Source: Comamonas fluminis (GTDB lineage Bacteria > Pseudomonadota > Gammaproteobacteria > Burkholderiales > Burkholderiaceae_C). From it: 64,000 nucleotides of DNA. Positions 24,363 through 33,168 of this stretch are shown one piece after another; position 1 is the stretch's first letter, and each line of letters begins with the position of its first letter. Position numbers and translations under genes: made by a program. The notes beneath the pieces were generated by a model, which saw only the letters and a list, made by a program, of their open reading frames with translations, was not told where the DNA came from and ran no database searches. The DNA lies in assembly GCF_019186805.1 (NCBI RefSeq), contig NZ_CP066783.1, positions 421,001 through 485,000 of the forward strand, written 5' to 3'.

Positions 24363-25640
24363 ATGGTTCAGTCTGTTTTCAGTGCTCTGACTCTCGGTTA
24401 TCGCCCGTTGTGGAGTCGTGCCCGGCGCCTGGTGGGGCTTCAGTTGTTTGTCCATGAAGATCCCGGTTGCAATGCCGATATGGCGCATTTTTTGCGCAGT
24501 CTGGATGAGATCTGGAGCCGCCAGGCGCCGCCCCTGCTGATCTCGCCGCAGTCCAGGCAGGTGCTGTGCAATCTGCTGGAGCATGCGCCCCAGGGCAGTC
24601 CCTGGATTGAGGTGCGTGGAGACTGGCTGCAGCAGGATGCGGGCATTTATGCACTGGTGCAGCAGGCCAAGACCCGTGGGCTGATGCTGGTGTGGGGCGG
24701 TTCGCTGGCCGAAGTGCCTGAGGCAGATGCCGCGCGCTACTTTGCCAGCAGTTTGCTGAGCCTGCCGCCTGAGGGCGCCAACGGCATGCCGAATGCCGTG
24801 CGTGCTGCAGGCGCAAAGCCGGATGCCGCTGCCAGCAAGCCTGCCGACGATGGCGGATTTTTTGGCCAGCAGCCGCTGAACCTGCTCAACGGTCAGATGT
24901 ATCAGGATCTGCAAAGTCTGGAATTGGCGCGAGCCAGTCTGGATGAGCATGAAGCTGCGGCAGTGGCGGGCTGGCCTGTGGCAGACACCATTCAGGCATA
25001 TCGACTGCAGCAACCCCAGCCATCGCGTGATGCACTGTTCCGTCTGATGAAAGCCATCGACAAAGAGCAGTCGCTGGATGTGATGGAAGCCATTCTGGGC
25101 TCGGACCCGGTGCTGGCCTATCGCTTTTTGCTCTACACCAATTCGGCAGCGCTGGGCTTGCGCCGTGGTGTGGATTCGTTGCGGCGAGGTCTGGTCATGC
25201 TGGGCCTTGGCACGCTGGAGCGCTGGCTGGCCGATCAACTGCCCAATGCCTGCACCGAGCCCGATCTGATTCCGCTGCGCACCCAGGTGGTGTTTCGCGC
25301 CAAGCTGGCCGAATACCTGATTGAAGCGGGTGTGAGCCTGGATCTGCAGCGCGAGATGTATCTGTGCAGCCTGTTCTCGCAGCTCGATTTGCTGCTGCAT
25401 GAGCCTGTGCCCAGCATTCTGCGACGCACGCCGCTGAACGAGCGCATTTTCGATGCCATCGTGGCGCGCACCGGCCCCTATGCGGCAGTGCTGCAGATGA
25501 GTCAGGCGCTGGAGGGCAGCGATGCCGCGCCCATTCGCCATCTGCGCGAGCAGGAGGGTTGGTCGGCGGAAGACCTCAACCGCCTGCTGCTGCGCATGCT
25601 GGGCGAACTCAGGCTGGGCATGCCGCAGGCACAGTCCTGA
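24363..25640 (+). CDS. HDOD-domain signalling protein (degenerate EAL plus HDOD)
   Basis: The 425-residue cytoplasmic protein has a C-terminal HDOD domain (about 225-420). EAILGSDPVLAYRFLLYTNS followed by GVDSLRRGLVMLGLGTLERW is the characteristic core, with no HD hydrolase residues, so it is non-catalytic. The N-terminal about 120 residues look like the truncated EAL-like region of YuxH-type proteins, without EAL catalytic motifs. Relatives act as scaffolds in motility and c-di-GMP signalling. It lies 65 bases downstream of flgL, at the end of the hook operon, pointing to a role in motility control. Confidence 0.75.
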   Translation: MVQSVFSALTLGYRPLWSRARRLVGLQLFVHEDPGCNADMAHFLRSLDEIWSRQAPPLLISPQSRQVLCNLLEHAPQGSPWIEVRGDWLQQDAGIYALVQQAKTRGLMLVWGGSLAEVPEADAARYFASSLLSLPPEGANGMPNAVRAAGAKPDAAASKPADDGGFFGQQPLNLLNGQMYQDLQSLELARASLDEHEAAAVAGWPVADTIQAYRLQQPQPSRDALFRLMKAIDKEQSLDVMEAILGSDPVLAYRFLLYTNSAALGLRRGVDSLRRGLVMLGLGTLERWLADQLPNACTEPDLIPLRTQVVFRAKLAEYLIEAGVSLDLQREMYLCSLFSQLDLLLHEPVPSILRRTPLNERIFDAIVARTGPYAAVLQMSQALEGSDAAPIRHLREQEGWSAEDLNRLLLRMLGELRLGMPQAQS

Positions 25641-25689
25641 CCTGGTTGGGGTGAAATAGGGCTCTGGCGCTGATTGCAGATGCGCCAGA

Positions 25690-25743
25690 AGCTATCAAAT
25701 TGATAACTGCCAAGCGCTTCTAGTCCTGCATAAACAGGGCTAG
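25690..25743. repeat. Interspersed repeat family B, diverged copy
   Basis: GAAGCTATCAAATTGATAAC followed by TGCCAAGCGCTTCTAG resembles the duplicated sequences near 53.74 and 53.91 kb (ACTATCAAAGTTGATAGCTG, then GCGC and AAGCGCTAG). It occupies the gap before flhB. Confidence 0.5.
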
Positions 25744-25814
25744 GCTGCCGCTTATCCGCGCATTGCATGGGCGCCAGATTCGGACAATCTGGGTATCCCA
25801 TCCGTCCGTGCGCC

Positions 25815-26996
25815 ATGTCCGAATCCCAAGACAAAAATCTGCCCGCTACCGAACGCAAGCTTCAGAAGACGCGTGAAGAGGGTCAGGGCGCGCGCTCGCG
25901 CGATTTGTCGCATCTGGCCATTCTGGGAACGGGCGCGCTGCTGGTGCTGATGGGCGCCCAGCCCATGATTGACCACTTGCGTGAAGCCATGGCCCGGCAA
26001 CTGGTGTTCAATGCGGCAGCGGCCAAGACGCCGGCACTGATGCTGGAGCGCTTTCAGTCCATGCTGCTGCTGGGGCTGGGCATTGCCGTGATCTTTGCGC
26101 TGGTGACGACCACGGCGTCGGTGCTGTCTGGTGTAGCGGCGGGTGGCTGGATTTTCAGCTTCAAGCCTGTTCAGCCCAAGTTCAGCAAGCTCAACCCCTT
26201 GTCGGGATTGAAAAATCTTTTCTCCAAGCAGCAGCTGACCACGGTGGTCAAGATGGTGTTCATGACCATTGTTCTGGGCTTTGTGGCCTGGAAGTACATG
26301 AGCAGCAATATTGCCGAGATTGCCTCGGTTTCGGCCCAGCCCTCGCCCATGGCGCTGTCCATGGTGGGCTCCTGGCTGACTACGGGCATCACGCTGCTGC
26401 TGGTGGTGGTGCTGCTGGTGGCGGTGATTGACGTGCCGCTGCAGGCTTTTCTGTTCAAGTCGCGTCTGAAGATGAGCCACGAGGAAGTCAAGCAGGAGCA
26501 CAAGGAATCCGAAGGTAACCCCCAGCTCAAAGGCAAGCTGCGCCAGAAGCAGCGTGAAATCGCCGACCGCGCCAGTGTCTCTGCCGTGCCGCGTGCTGAT
26601 TTTGTGGTGACCAACCCCACGCACTACGCCGTGGCGCTGCGCTATGACGAGACCAGCATGGCTGCACCGCAGGTCATCGCCAAGGGCACGGACCTGGTGG
26701 CGCTCAAGATTCGCGAGATTGCGGGCTCGCACAAGATTCCAGTGCTCGAATCCCCCATGCTGGCCCGTGCGCTTTATGCCCACGCCGATCTGGATCAGGC
26801 TATTCCCGCCGCGCTCTACACCGCTGTGGCACAGGTGCTGGCCTATGTCTATCGCCTGAAGGCTGCGCTGAGCGGCCAGGGCCCCATGCCCGATGCACTG
26901 GGCGAGCCGCCTGTGCCCGTAGAGCTGGACCCGCAGCGTGGCCGCACCCATCCCGCCAGCGCTGATGGTGTTGCGCAGCAAGAAGGTAATCTGTGA
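25815..26996 (+). CDS. flhB: Flagellar export switch protein FlhB
   Basis: I chose the ATG at 25815 (MSESQDKNLPATERKLQ), giving 393 residues. Four membrane helices lie in the N-terminal half, a linker of about 50 residues follows, and the cytoplasmic domain carries the autocleavage motif NPTH (N at residue 267), where FlhB cuts itself to switch export from hook to filament substrates. The C-terminus has a proline-rich tail. The open frame upstream to 25767 has no protein-like signal. It is the first gene of flhB-flhA-flhF-flhG-fliA. Confidence 0.95.
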   Translation: MSESQDKNLPATERKLQKTREEGQGARSRDLSHLAILGTGALLVLMGAQPMIDHLREAMARQLVFNAAAAKTPALMLERFQSMLLLGLGIAVIFALVTTTASVLSGVAAGGWIFSFKPVQPKFSKLNPLSGLKNLFSKQQLTTVVKMVFMTIVLGFVAWKYMSSNIAEIASVSAQPSPMALSMVGSWLTTGITLLLVVVLLVAVIDVPLQAFLFKSRLKMSHEEVKQEHKESEGNPQLKGKLRQKQREIADRASVSAVPRADFVVTNPTHYAVALRYDETSMAAPQVIAKGTDLVALKIREIAGSHKIPVLESPMLARALYAHADLDQAIPAALYTAVAQVLAYVYRLKAALSGQGPMPDALGEPPVPVELDPQRGRTHPASADGVAQQEGNL

Positions 26997-29098
26997 TGTC
27001 TTCCAATCCTCTGCAACTGTTCCAGAAGTGGTCTGGCTCCAATGCCGGCGCCCTGCAAGGGATGACTGCTCCTGTTCTGGTAGTGGTCATTCTGGGCTTG
27101 ATGGTGCTGCCCATTCCGCCCTGGCTGCTGGATACCTTCTTTACCCTCAACATCGCCGTGGCGCTGATGGTGATGATGGTGGCGGCATACATGATCAAGC
27201 CGCTGGACTTTGCTGCGTTTCCTTCGGTGCTGCTGCTCACCACGCTGATGCGTCTGTCGCTCAACGTGGCATCCACCCGCGTGGTGCTGATGGAAGGCCA
27301 TACCGGTCCCGGCGCTGCGGGTGCGGTGATTGAGGCTTTTGGCCACTTCCTGATCGGCGGCAACTTTGCCGTGGGTCTGATCGTGTTCAGCATTTTGGTG
27401 GTTATCAACTTTGTGGTGATTACCAAGGGCGCCGAGCGTATTGCCGAAGTCTCGGCCCGCTTCACGCTGGACGCCATGCCCGGCAAGCAGATGGCCGTAG
27501 ATGCGGATCTGAACGCCGGCCTGATTGACGAAAAAGAAGCCAAGCGCCGCCGTGCCGAGGTGGGCGAGGAAGCCAACTTCTTCGGCTCCATGGACGGTGC
27601 CAGCAAGTTTGTGCGCGGCGATGCGATTGCCGGCATCTTGATTCTGGTCATCAACGTGATTGGCGGCCTCATCATCGGCATGGCCCAGCATGGCCTGTCT
27701 GCCGGGCAGGCCGCAGACAGCTACATCCTGCTGGCCGTGGGTGATGCGCTGGTGGCACAGATTCCGGGTCTGCTGATCTCGGTGGCATCGGCCATGGTGA
27801 TCTCGCGCGTGGGCAAGGATGCCGACATGGGCCGCCAGATCGTGCAGCAGCTGTTCATGTCGCCCAAGGTGCTGGGCATTACAGCGGGTGTGATGACGCT
27901 GCTGGGCCTGATTCCTGGTATGCCGCATCTGGTCTTCATCAGCATGGGCGCGCTGCTGGGCTGGGGGGGCTGGATGCTTGACAAGCGGGAAAAAGCCCGC
28001 GTTGCCGCGCAAAACAGTGCCCCTGCGCCGCAGCCACAGGCTGCTCAGAACGATGGTGAGGCCACCTGGGATGATCTGCAGCCCGTGGACCTGCTGGGCC
28101 TGGAGCTGGGCTACCGCCTGATCGCGCTGGTGGACAAGAGCCGCCAGGGCGATTTGCTGACCCGCATCAAGGGCGTGCGCCGCAAGTTTGCCCAGGAAGT
28201 GGGCTTTCTGCCCCCGGCCGTGCATGTGCGTGACAACCTCGAACTCAAGCCCAGCGCCTATCGCATGACGCTGCGCGGCGTGATGGTGGGCGAGGGCGAA
28301 GCCTTCCCCGGCATGTTCCTGGCCATCAACCCTGGTGGCATTACCACACCGCTGATTGGCACGGCGACGACCGACCCGGCCTTTGGTCTGCCCGCGCACT
28401 GGATCGACGAACGGCAAAAGGAAGCGGCACAAATGGCTGGTTTTACCGTCGTTGATTCGGAAACCGTAATGGCGACGCATTTGTCACACTTGATGCAAGT
28501 GCACGCGGCCAAGCTGTTGTCTCGTACCGAGACGCAGCAGCTCGTTGACCATGTGGCCAAACTGGCCCCCAAACTCATCGAAGAAGTTATTCCGAAAATG
28601 GTGCCCATCACAACGTTCCAGAAAGTGCTCCAGCTGCTGCTGGAGGACTCTGTGCACATTCGTGATATCCGCACCATCATCGAGACGCTGGCCGAAAACG
28701 CCACGCAGACGGCGGACCCGGTGGAGCTGGCGCGTCGCGTGCGCATTGCGCTGTCGCCTGCCATCGTGCAGCAGATCTACGGCCCCACCCGCGAGCTCAA
28801 TGTGATTGCCATCGAGCCCGGTCTGGAGCGTCTGCTGGTGCAGGCGCTGTCGAACCCCAATGCGCCATCGCTGGACCCCGGCGTGGCGGAAATCCTCACA
28901 CAGAAAGCGGTCGATGTGGCCAATCAACAGGAAGAGCTGGGCCTGCCCGCCTGCCTGCTGGTGCCAGACGCGATCCGCAACTCTCTTGCCAAGCTGCTGC
29001 GCCGTGTGGCGCCGCGTCTGCAGGTGCTCTCGCACAGCGAGATCCCCGAGACGCACACCATCCGCATCGGCCCGATTCTTAAAGGTGCATCCGCATGA
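26996..29098 (+). CDS. flhA: Flagellar export gate protein FlhA
   Basis: The ATG at 26996 overlaps the flhB stop by one base (TGATG) and has AGAAGG upstream; the in-frame GTG just before it is an alternative start. The 700-residue protein has about eight N-terminal membrane helices, the highly conserved cytoplasmic FHIPEP-region signatures (LLTTLMRLSLNVASTRVVL, GDAIAGILILVINVIGG) and a soluble C-terminal domain that docks export chaperones. It forms the nonameric proton-driven export gate. The stop overlaps flhF (ATGA). Confidence 0.96.
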   Translation: MSSNPLQLFQKWSGSNAGALQGMTAPVLVVVILGLMVLPIPPWLLDTFFTLNIAVALMVMMVAAYMIKPLDFAAFPSVLLLTTLMRLSLNVASTRVVLMEGHTGPGAAGAVIEAFGHFLIGGNFAVGLIVFSILVVINFVVITKGAERIAEVSARFTLDAMPGKQMAVDADLNAGLIDEKEAKRRRAEVGEEANFFGSMDGASKFVRGDAIAGILILVINVIGGLIIGMAQHGLSAGQAADSYILLAVGDALVAQIPGLLISVASAMVISRVGKDADMGRQIVQQLFMSPKVLGITAGVMTLLGLIPGMPHLVFISMGALLGWGGWMLDKREKARVAAQNSAPAPQPQAAQNDGEATWDDLQPVDLLGLELGYRLIALVDKSRQGDLLTRIKGVRRKFAQEVGFLPPAVHVRDNLELKPSAYRMTLRGVMVGEGEAFPGMFLAINPGGITTPLIGTATTDPAFGLPAHWIDERQKEAAQMAGFTVVDSETVMATHLSHLMQVHAAKLLSRTETQQLVDHVAKLAPKLIEEVIPKMVPITTFQKVLQLLLEDSVHIRDIRTIIETLAENATQTADPVELARRVRIALSPAIVQQIYGPTRELNVIAIEPGLERLLVQALSNPNAPSLDPGVAEILTQKAVDVANQQEELGLPACLLVPDAIRNSLAKLLRRVAPRLQVLSHSEIPETHTIRIGPILKGASA

Positions 29099-30729
29099 AC
29101 ATCAAACGCTTCTACGCCCCGACCGCTCGTGAGGCCCTGGCCAAGGCGCGCATGGTCTTTGGCGACGGCACACTGATTCTTTCCAACCGTCAGACACCTG
29201 ACGGCGTGGAAGTCATGGCCACAGCGGAAGAAACGCTGCAGGAAATGGACTCGGGTCTCAAGACCGCTTCGCCGCTGCAGCAGGCGTTGGACCGCCGCGC
29301 AGCTGACGAAGGCATGGGCTTGCGCAAAGAGCCATCAGCTGCCTTTGCACATGCGCACGCATCCATACCCGCCAGCGCCAGGCGCAACCCGGGCGACGCC
29401 GCCATGAGCACGCTGGACCACGTGCAGGCCCGCGAGATGCAAGCCCAGGAGAAGGCCCAGGAAAAGCTGCAGGCCAGGCAGATCAATGAACTGGCCCAGC
29501 ATTCTGTGCAGGACGATGTGGAGCAACTGTCCATGAGCACGCTGACCTTTCAGGACTATGTGCGTGAGCGCATGCTGCGCCGCCGCCACGAGTCATCGCT
29601 GGAAACCGGTGAGCCGCTGCCCACCTTTGCCCAGCGCGTGCAGGACCGCAACAACGAACGCCCCGCAATGGCCGCAAAGGCCCAGCCCGCGCCTGCTGGC
29701 GTGGCCCGCCACAACCCGCTGCGCCCCGAGCCCATTCAGATCAAGGAAGCCAGCCTCGCCACGAAGGCCAAAGCCCAGAGCGCTGCTGCCCCGCAGAATT
29801 TCATGCAGGAAATGCAGTCCATGAAGGACTTGATCGAGGAACGATTTAACACGCTGACCTGGCTGGGCCAGACGCGCCAGAACCCGATTCAGTCCAGCCT
29901 GATGCACAAGCTCATTCGCGCCGGTTACTCGCCCGCGCTTTCGCGTGCGCTGATTGAAAAGCTGCCCGAAAGCCTGTCCGCATCGGATTCCGTGCGCTGG
30001 CTGATGCAGGTGCTGGAGCGCAATCTGCGCACCGATGCGGCGCAGCCTGCTATCTATGAACAAGGCGGTGTGTTTGCTCTGGTGGGTGCCACCGGCGTGG
30101 GCAAGACCACCACCACGGCCAAGCTGGCGGCATTGTGCGCAGCCAAGCACGGCCCTGCATCTGTGGGCCTGATTACGCTGGATACCTACCGCATTGGCGG
30201 TCACGATCAGCTGCGCACCTATGCCCGCATGTTGGGTATGGTGGCCCATCAGGCACATGACAAGGCTGCGCTGCAAGACCTGCTGGGTCTGCTGCAAAGC
30301 AAGAAGATGGTGCTGATTGACACCACCGGCGTGGCGCCGCGTGACCCGCGCAAGGACGAAATCATGGACGTGCTGGCCATCGAAGGCGTGCAGCAGCTGC
30401 TGGCCGTCAACGCCGCAGCACAGGGCGATGCGCAGGACGACGTCATGCAGGCCTTCAAGGCCCGCGGCTCCCAGCACGCCATCCTGACCAAGGTGGATGA
30501 AGCCGTGAAGATCGGCCCGTCCGTCGATACGCTGATTCGCCACCAGATTCAGCTGCGCGGTGTGACCAATGGCCAGCGCGTGCCCGAAGACTTTGAACGC
30601 GCCAGCGCCCAGTTGCTGGTGTCGGCCTCCATGCGCTCGGCCAGCAAGTCGGCTTTTGATCCGCAGTCGCTGGACCTGGACTTCTTCTTCACGCCATCTT
30701 CCTCTGGCATCGAGGCTGCCCATGCTTGA
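29095..30729 (+). CDS. flhF: Flagellar placement GTPase FlhF
   Basis: The 544-residue SRP-type GTPase sets flagellar site at the pole. The N-terminus (MNIKRFYAPTAREALAKARM) is the conserved B-domain start, followed by a long low-complexity A/Q-rich region to about residue 240. The NG domain then has VGATGVGKTTTTAKLAAL (P-loop), DTYRIGGHDQLRTYARML and LIDTTGVAPRDPRK. It is longer than most homologues because of the disordered N-terminal linker. It overlaps flhA by four bases and flhG by eight. Confidence 0.95.
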   Translation: MNIKRFYAPTAREALAKARMVFGDGTLILSNRQTPDGVEVMATAEETLQEMDSGLKTASPLQQALDRRAADEGMGLRKEPSAAFAHAHASIPASARRNPGDAAMSTLDHVQAREMQAQEKAQEKLQARQINELAQHSVQDDVEQLSMSTLTFQDYVRERMLRRRHESSLETGEPLPTFAQRVQDRNNERPAMAAKAQPAPAGVARHNPLRPEPIQIKEASLATKAKAQSAAAPQNFMQEMQSMKDLIEERFNTLTWLGQTRQNPIQSSLMHKLIRAGYSPALSRALIEKLPESLSASDSVRWLMQVLERNLRTDAAQPAIYEQGGVFALVGATGVGKTTTTAKLAALCAAKHGPASVGLITLDTYRIGGHDQLRTYARMLGMVAHQAHDKAALQDLLGLLQSKKMVLIDTTGVAPRDPRKDEIMDVLAIEGVQQLLAVNAAAQGDAQDDVMQAFKARGSQHAILTKVDEAVKIGPSVDTLIRHQIQLRGVTNGQRVPEDFERASAQLLVSASMRSASKSAFDPQSLDLDFFFTPSSSGIEAAHA

Positions 30730-31579
30730 GCGCCAAGCCCCTTTGCATCAGGGCATGGCCCTGCATGTGAGTGATGCCAGCACGGTAGGTCTGCGTGTGC
30801 TGGCTGTACTGCATAGCGCTGCGGGGGCGGCTGCAGAGCAAGCGGTGCTGTGGCCGTTGTGCGCCCAGTTGCAGCGCCTGGGGCAGAAGGTGCTGGTGCT
30901 GGACGGCAGCCAGACCGAATCCTTTCACACACCGGGCCTGGCCCAGTTGCTGGTGCAGCATGCCTGGCAGGCACAGGCTGGGCTGCGATCCACGGTCAGC
31001 GATGCGCAATCGGTGGCCAGCCTGCCTGCCCGCCAGGGGCTCAAGCAGCTCAAGGCGCAGGCGGATGACATGGGGCTGGATGTGCTGACGGCACTGCAGG
31101 CCTATGTGCGCGGCTACACCACGGTGCTGATTTATGCGAGCAGCGAAACGCTGACGCCGCTGCTGCAAGGCCAGGGTCTGCAACCACTGCTGGTGGTGCC
31201 GCCTGATGCGGAGCACTTGATTGAAAGCTACCGCCAGCTCAAGCATCTGGCCGTGTTTGCCGGGGTGGAGTGCACGATTGCAGCGCTGGAAGCGCCACTC
31301 AGCGACGGCGGTCCACAGAAATATGACTGGAGCCGCAAGCAAACCAGCTTGCAAACTGCCAAGCAAAATGCTCAGACACGCTTGCACCGCCTCAATGCTT
31401 TGCTACAGTGTTCGCAGCGCCATCTGGGCGATGCGCCGGTGCTGATGCGCCTGCGCTGGCGTCAGGCCAGCGACTTGCACCAGCTCACGCTGCACATGCT
31501 CAAGACGGCCTGCATCCTGCCTGCACACAGTCAGCCCGCTGCGGCTGCCATGTCTGAATCCCTTGTCTGGAGCCATTGA
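30722..31579 (+). CDS. flhG: FlhG-like flagellar number regulator lacking the Walker A motif
   Basis: The ATG at 30722 overlaps the flhF stop; the product has 285 residues. Position and fold pattern match FlhG/MinD ATPases: LRVLAVL then QRLGQKVLVLDGSQTE in place of the canonical KGGVGKT region and DAD motif, YTTVLIYASSETLTPLL for the switch II strand, and PLLVVPPDAEHLIESYRQLK for the later strand. The deviant Walker A is replaced by HSAAGAAAEQA, so ATP binding is unlikely. FlhG normally restrains FlhF and the flagellar master regulator. The call is by synteny plus distant similarity. Confidence 0.7.
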   Translation: MLERQAPLHQGMALHVSDASTVGLRVLAVLHSAAGAAAEQAVLWPLCAQLQRLGQKVLVLDGSQTESFHTPGLAQLLVQHAWQAQAGLRSTVSDAQSVASLPARQGLKQLKAQADDMGLDVLTALQAYVRGYTTVLIYASSETLTPLLQGQGLQPLLVVPPDAEHLIESYRQLKHLAVFAGVECTIAALEAPLSDGGPQKYDWSRKQTSLQTAKQNAQTRLHRLNALLQCSQRHLGDAPVLMRLRWRQASDLHQLTLHMLKTACILPAHSQPAAAAMSESLVWSH

Positions 31580-31584
31580 TCGTC

Positions 31585-32304
31585 ATGTACACCGCCAAAG
31601 GCCAACTCGACCGCGATGGGCTGATTCGTCAGCATGTACCGCTCGTGCGTCGGATTGCCCTGCATATGATCGCGAAACTGCCACCGAACGTTGAACTGGA
31701 TGATTTGATCCAGGTCGGCATGATCGGTCTGGCCGAGGCGCTGTCGCGCTTCGAGAGCGAGCAAGGCGTGCAATTCGAGACATTTGCCAGCCAGCGCATT
31801 CGCGGCGCCATGCTCGATGAGCTGCGCGAAGGCGACTGGATGAGCCGCAGCTCGCGCAAGAGTCAGAAAGAAATCGAGCAGGCGCTCAACCGCCTGGAGC
31901 AGCGCCTGGGCCGCCCGCCGCTGGAATCCGAGATTGCTGCCGAGCTGGGCATGGAGCTGGACGATTACCAGTCTCTGCTGGGCAAGGTGCGTGGCACGCA
32001 GCTGGTCTATCTGGAAGACATTGGCGGTGGCGACGGCGATGATGGCGACGACTATCTGGAGCGCCATGTGGCCGATTCAGGTGCCGACCCCTTTGCGCTG
32101 CTGCGCGACCAGCGCCTGCGTGCTGCACTGGTCGATGCCATCAAGGCGCTGCCCGAACGCGAGCAGCATGTGATGGGCATGTACTACGAGCACGACATGA
32201 ACCTCAAGGAAATCGCCGCCGTGCTGGGCGTGACCGAATCACGCGTGTGCCAGCTGCACAGCCAGGCCATTGCGCGCCTTCGCACCAAGATGCGGGCACA
32301 TTGA
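31585..32304 (+). CDS. fliA: RNA polymerase sigma-28 factor FliA
   Basis: The 239-residue sigma factor directs late flagellar and chemotaxis promoters. Region 2 is present (LDDLIQVGMIGLAEALSRFE, FETFASQRIRGAMLDELR, DWMSRSSRK), as are region 3 (LGRPPLESEIAAELGM) and region 4 with a helix-turn-helix (MNLKEIAAVLGVTESRVCQL). The ATG at 31585 is preferred over the in-frame TTG at 31576, which overlaps the flhG stop. Likely targets inside the window are the fliC1, fliD, fliS and flgM promoters. FlgM (12.2 kb) is its antagonist. Confidence 0.96.
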   Translation: MYTAKGQLDRDGLIRQHVPLVRRIALHMIAKLPPNVELDDLIQVGMIGLAEALSRFESEQGVQFETFASQRIRGAMLDELREGDWMSRSSRKSQKEIEQALNRLEQRLGRPPLESEIAAELGMELDDYQSLLGKVRGTQLVYLEDIGGGDGDDGDDYLERHVADSGADPFALLRDQRLRAALVDAIKALPEREQHVMGMYYEHDMNLKEIAAVLGVTESRVCQLHSQAIARLRTKMRAH

Positions 32305-32327
32305 GGTTTTAGTGCTTTGAGGCTGTG

Positions 32328-32364
32328 GCGCTTATCTATCAAGCGATAAGCGCTATTTTTTTGT
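32328..32364 (+). terminator. Terminator after fliA, formed by a repeat-like hairpin
   Basis: GCGCTTATC and GATAAGCGC form a perfect 9-base-pair stem followed by TATTTTTTT. The same GATAAGCGC word occurs in the family B repeats near 53.7 kb, so the terminator may derive from that repeat. Confidence 0.8.
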
Positions 32365-32441
32365 GAAAGCTGCTTGAAAAGTACTACTCGGCAGCGTGAA
32401 TACCAGTTCTGAACCTTGCAAACGGCACTCACGCAGGTGAG

Positions 32442-32545
32442 GGATGTCGAGCAAGGGCCGCCCCGCCGCGAGGATGTTGTCTCCCTCCCGCGTAGCGAGA
32501 GAGGGGGAAGCGGTGGAGCCGCCTAGGCGGAGCTGCTCAGGGGGT
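32442..32545 (+). repeat. Interspersed repeat family A, copy 4
   Basis: GATGTCGAGCAAGGGCCGCC to GCTGCTCAGGGGG is a full copy between the convergent fliA and cheZ genes. Its right end touches the cheZ stop codon. Confidence 0.85.
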
Positions 32546-32547
32546 GA

Positions 32548-33165
32548 TTAAAAACCCAGGCTCGCTAGCAGATCATCGACCTGCGACTGCGAGGTCACCA
32601 CATCGACGGTCTTCTCGGGGTCTACCACTGGGCCAGCCAGCTTGGGCTGAGCCACATCGGCGGGTGCCAGTACAGGTGGGTGCTCTGCGTCTTGCGAGGT
32701 CTGAATCAGCAGCTCCAGCAACTGAGATTCCAGATCCGCAGCCAGTGCCACAACGCGGGCAATCACCTGGCCTGTCAGGTCGTGAAAGTCCTGGGCCATC
32801 ATGATTTCCGTCAGATGGCTATTGGTCTGCTGCGTGCCTTCTTCCACTTCCTGCAGATAGTTCATCACGCGCCCCCTGGCGACGGCGGCCACAGGGTCTT
32901 TGATGAGTTCGGCACGCATGGCTCGGGTGCGCTCGGCCAGCGCGTCCTGCTGGTTCTGCGTCACTTCCACCTGGCTCAGCACCTTTTCTGCCGCTTCGCC
33001 CGTCAGGCGGGCGATATAGGACAGGCGACTCTGCGCATCAGGCAACTCGCCCATGCTGCCACGCAAGCGATCCGCATAACCCAGCTCGTTGAGCGAGTTA
33101 TGCAACTGGCGTGTCAGCACGCCAATCTTGTAGTGGACGTTGGCGGAAGCCGGGTCGCTGCTCAT
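32548..33165 (-). CDS. cheZ: Chemotaxis phosphatase CheZ
   Basis: The 205-residue helical protein dephosphorylates CheY-P. The active-site helix IMMAQDFHDLTGQVIARV contains the catalytic pair D129 and Q133. The extreme C-terminal helix SQSQVDDLLASLGF is the CheY-docking peptide, separated by a flexible proline-rich linker. It starts three bases after cheY and is the last gene of motA-motB-cheY-cheZ. Confidence 0.96.
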   Translation of the reverse strand: MSSDPASANVHYKIGVLTRQLHNSLNELGYADRLRGSMGELPDAQSRLSYIARLTGEAAEKVLSQVEVTQNQQDALAERTRAMRAELIKDPVAAVARGRVMNYLQEVEEGTQQTNSHLTEIMMAQDFHDLTGQVIARVVALAADLESQLLELLIQTSQDAEHPPVLAPADVAQPKLAGPVVDPEKTVDVVTSQSQVDDLLASLGF

Positions 33166-33168
33166 GGC

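Noticed and set aside
26849..28480. 543-codon open frame on the minus strand
   Set aside because: It is antisense to flhB and flhA, which show full conserved motifs. The translation is His/Gln/Arg-rich shadow sequence.
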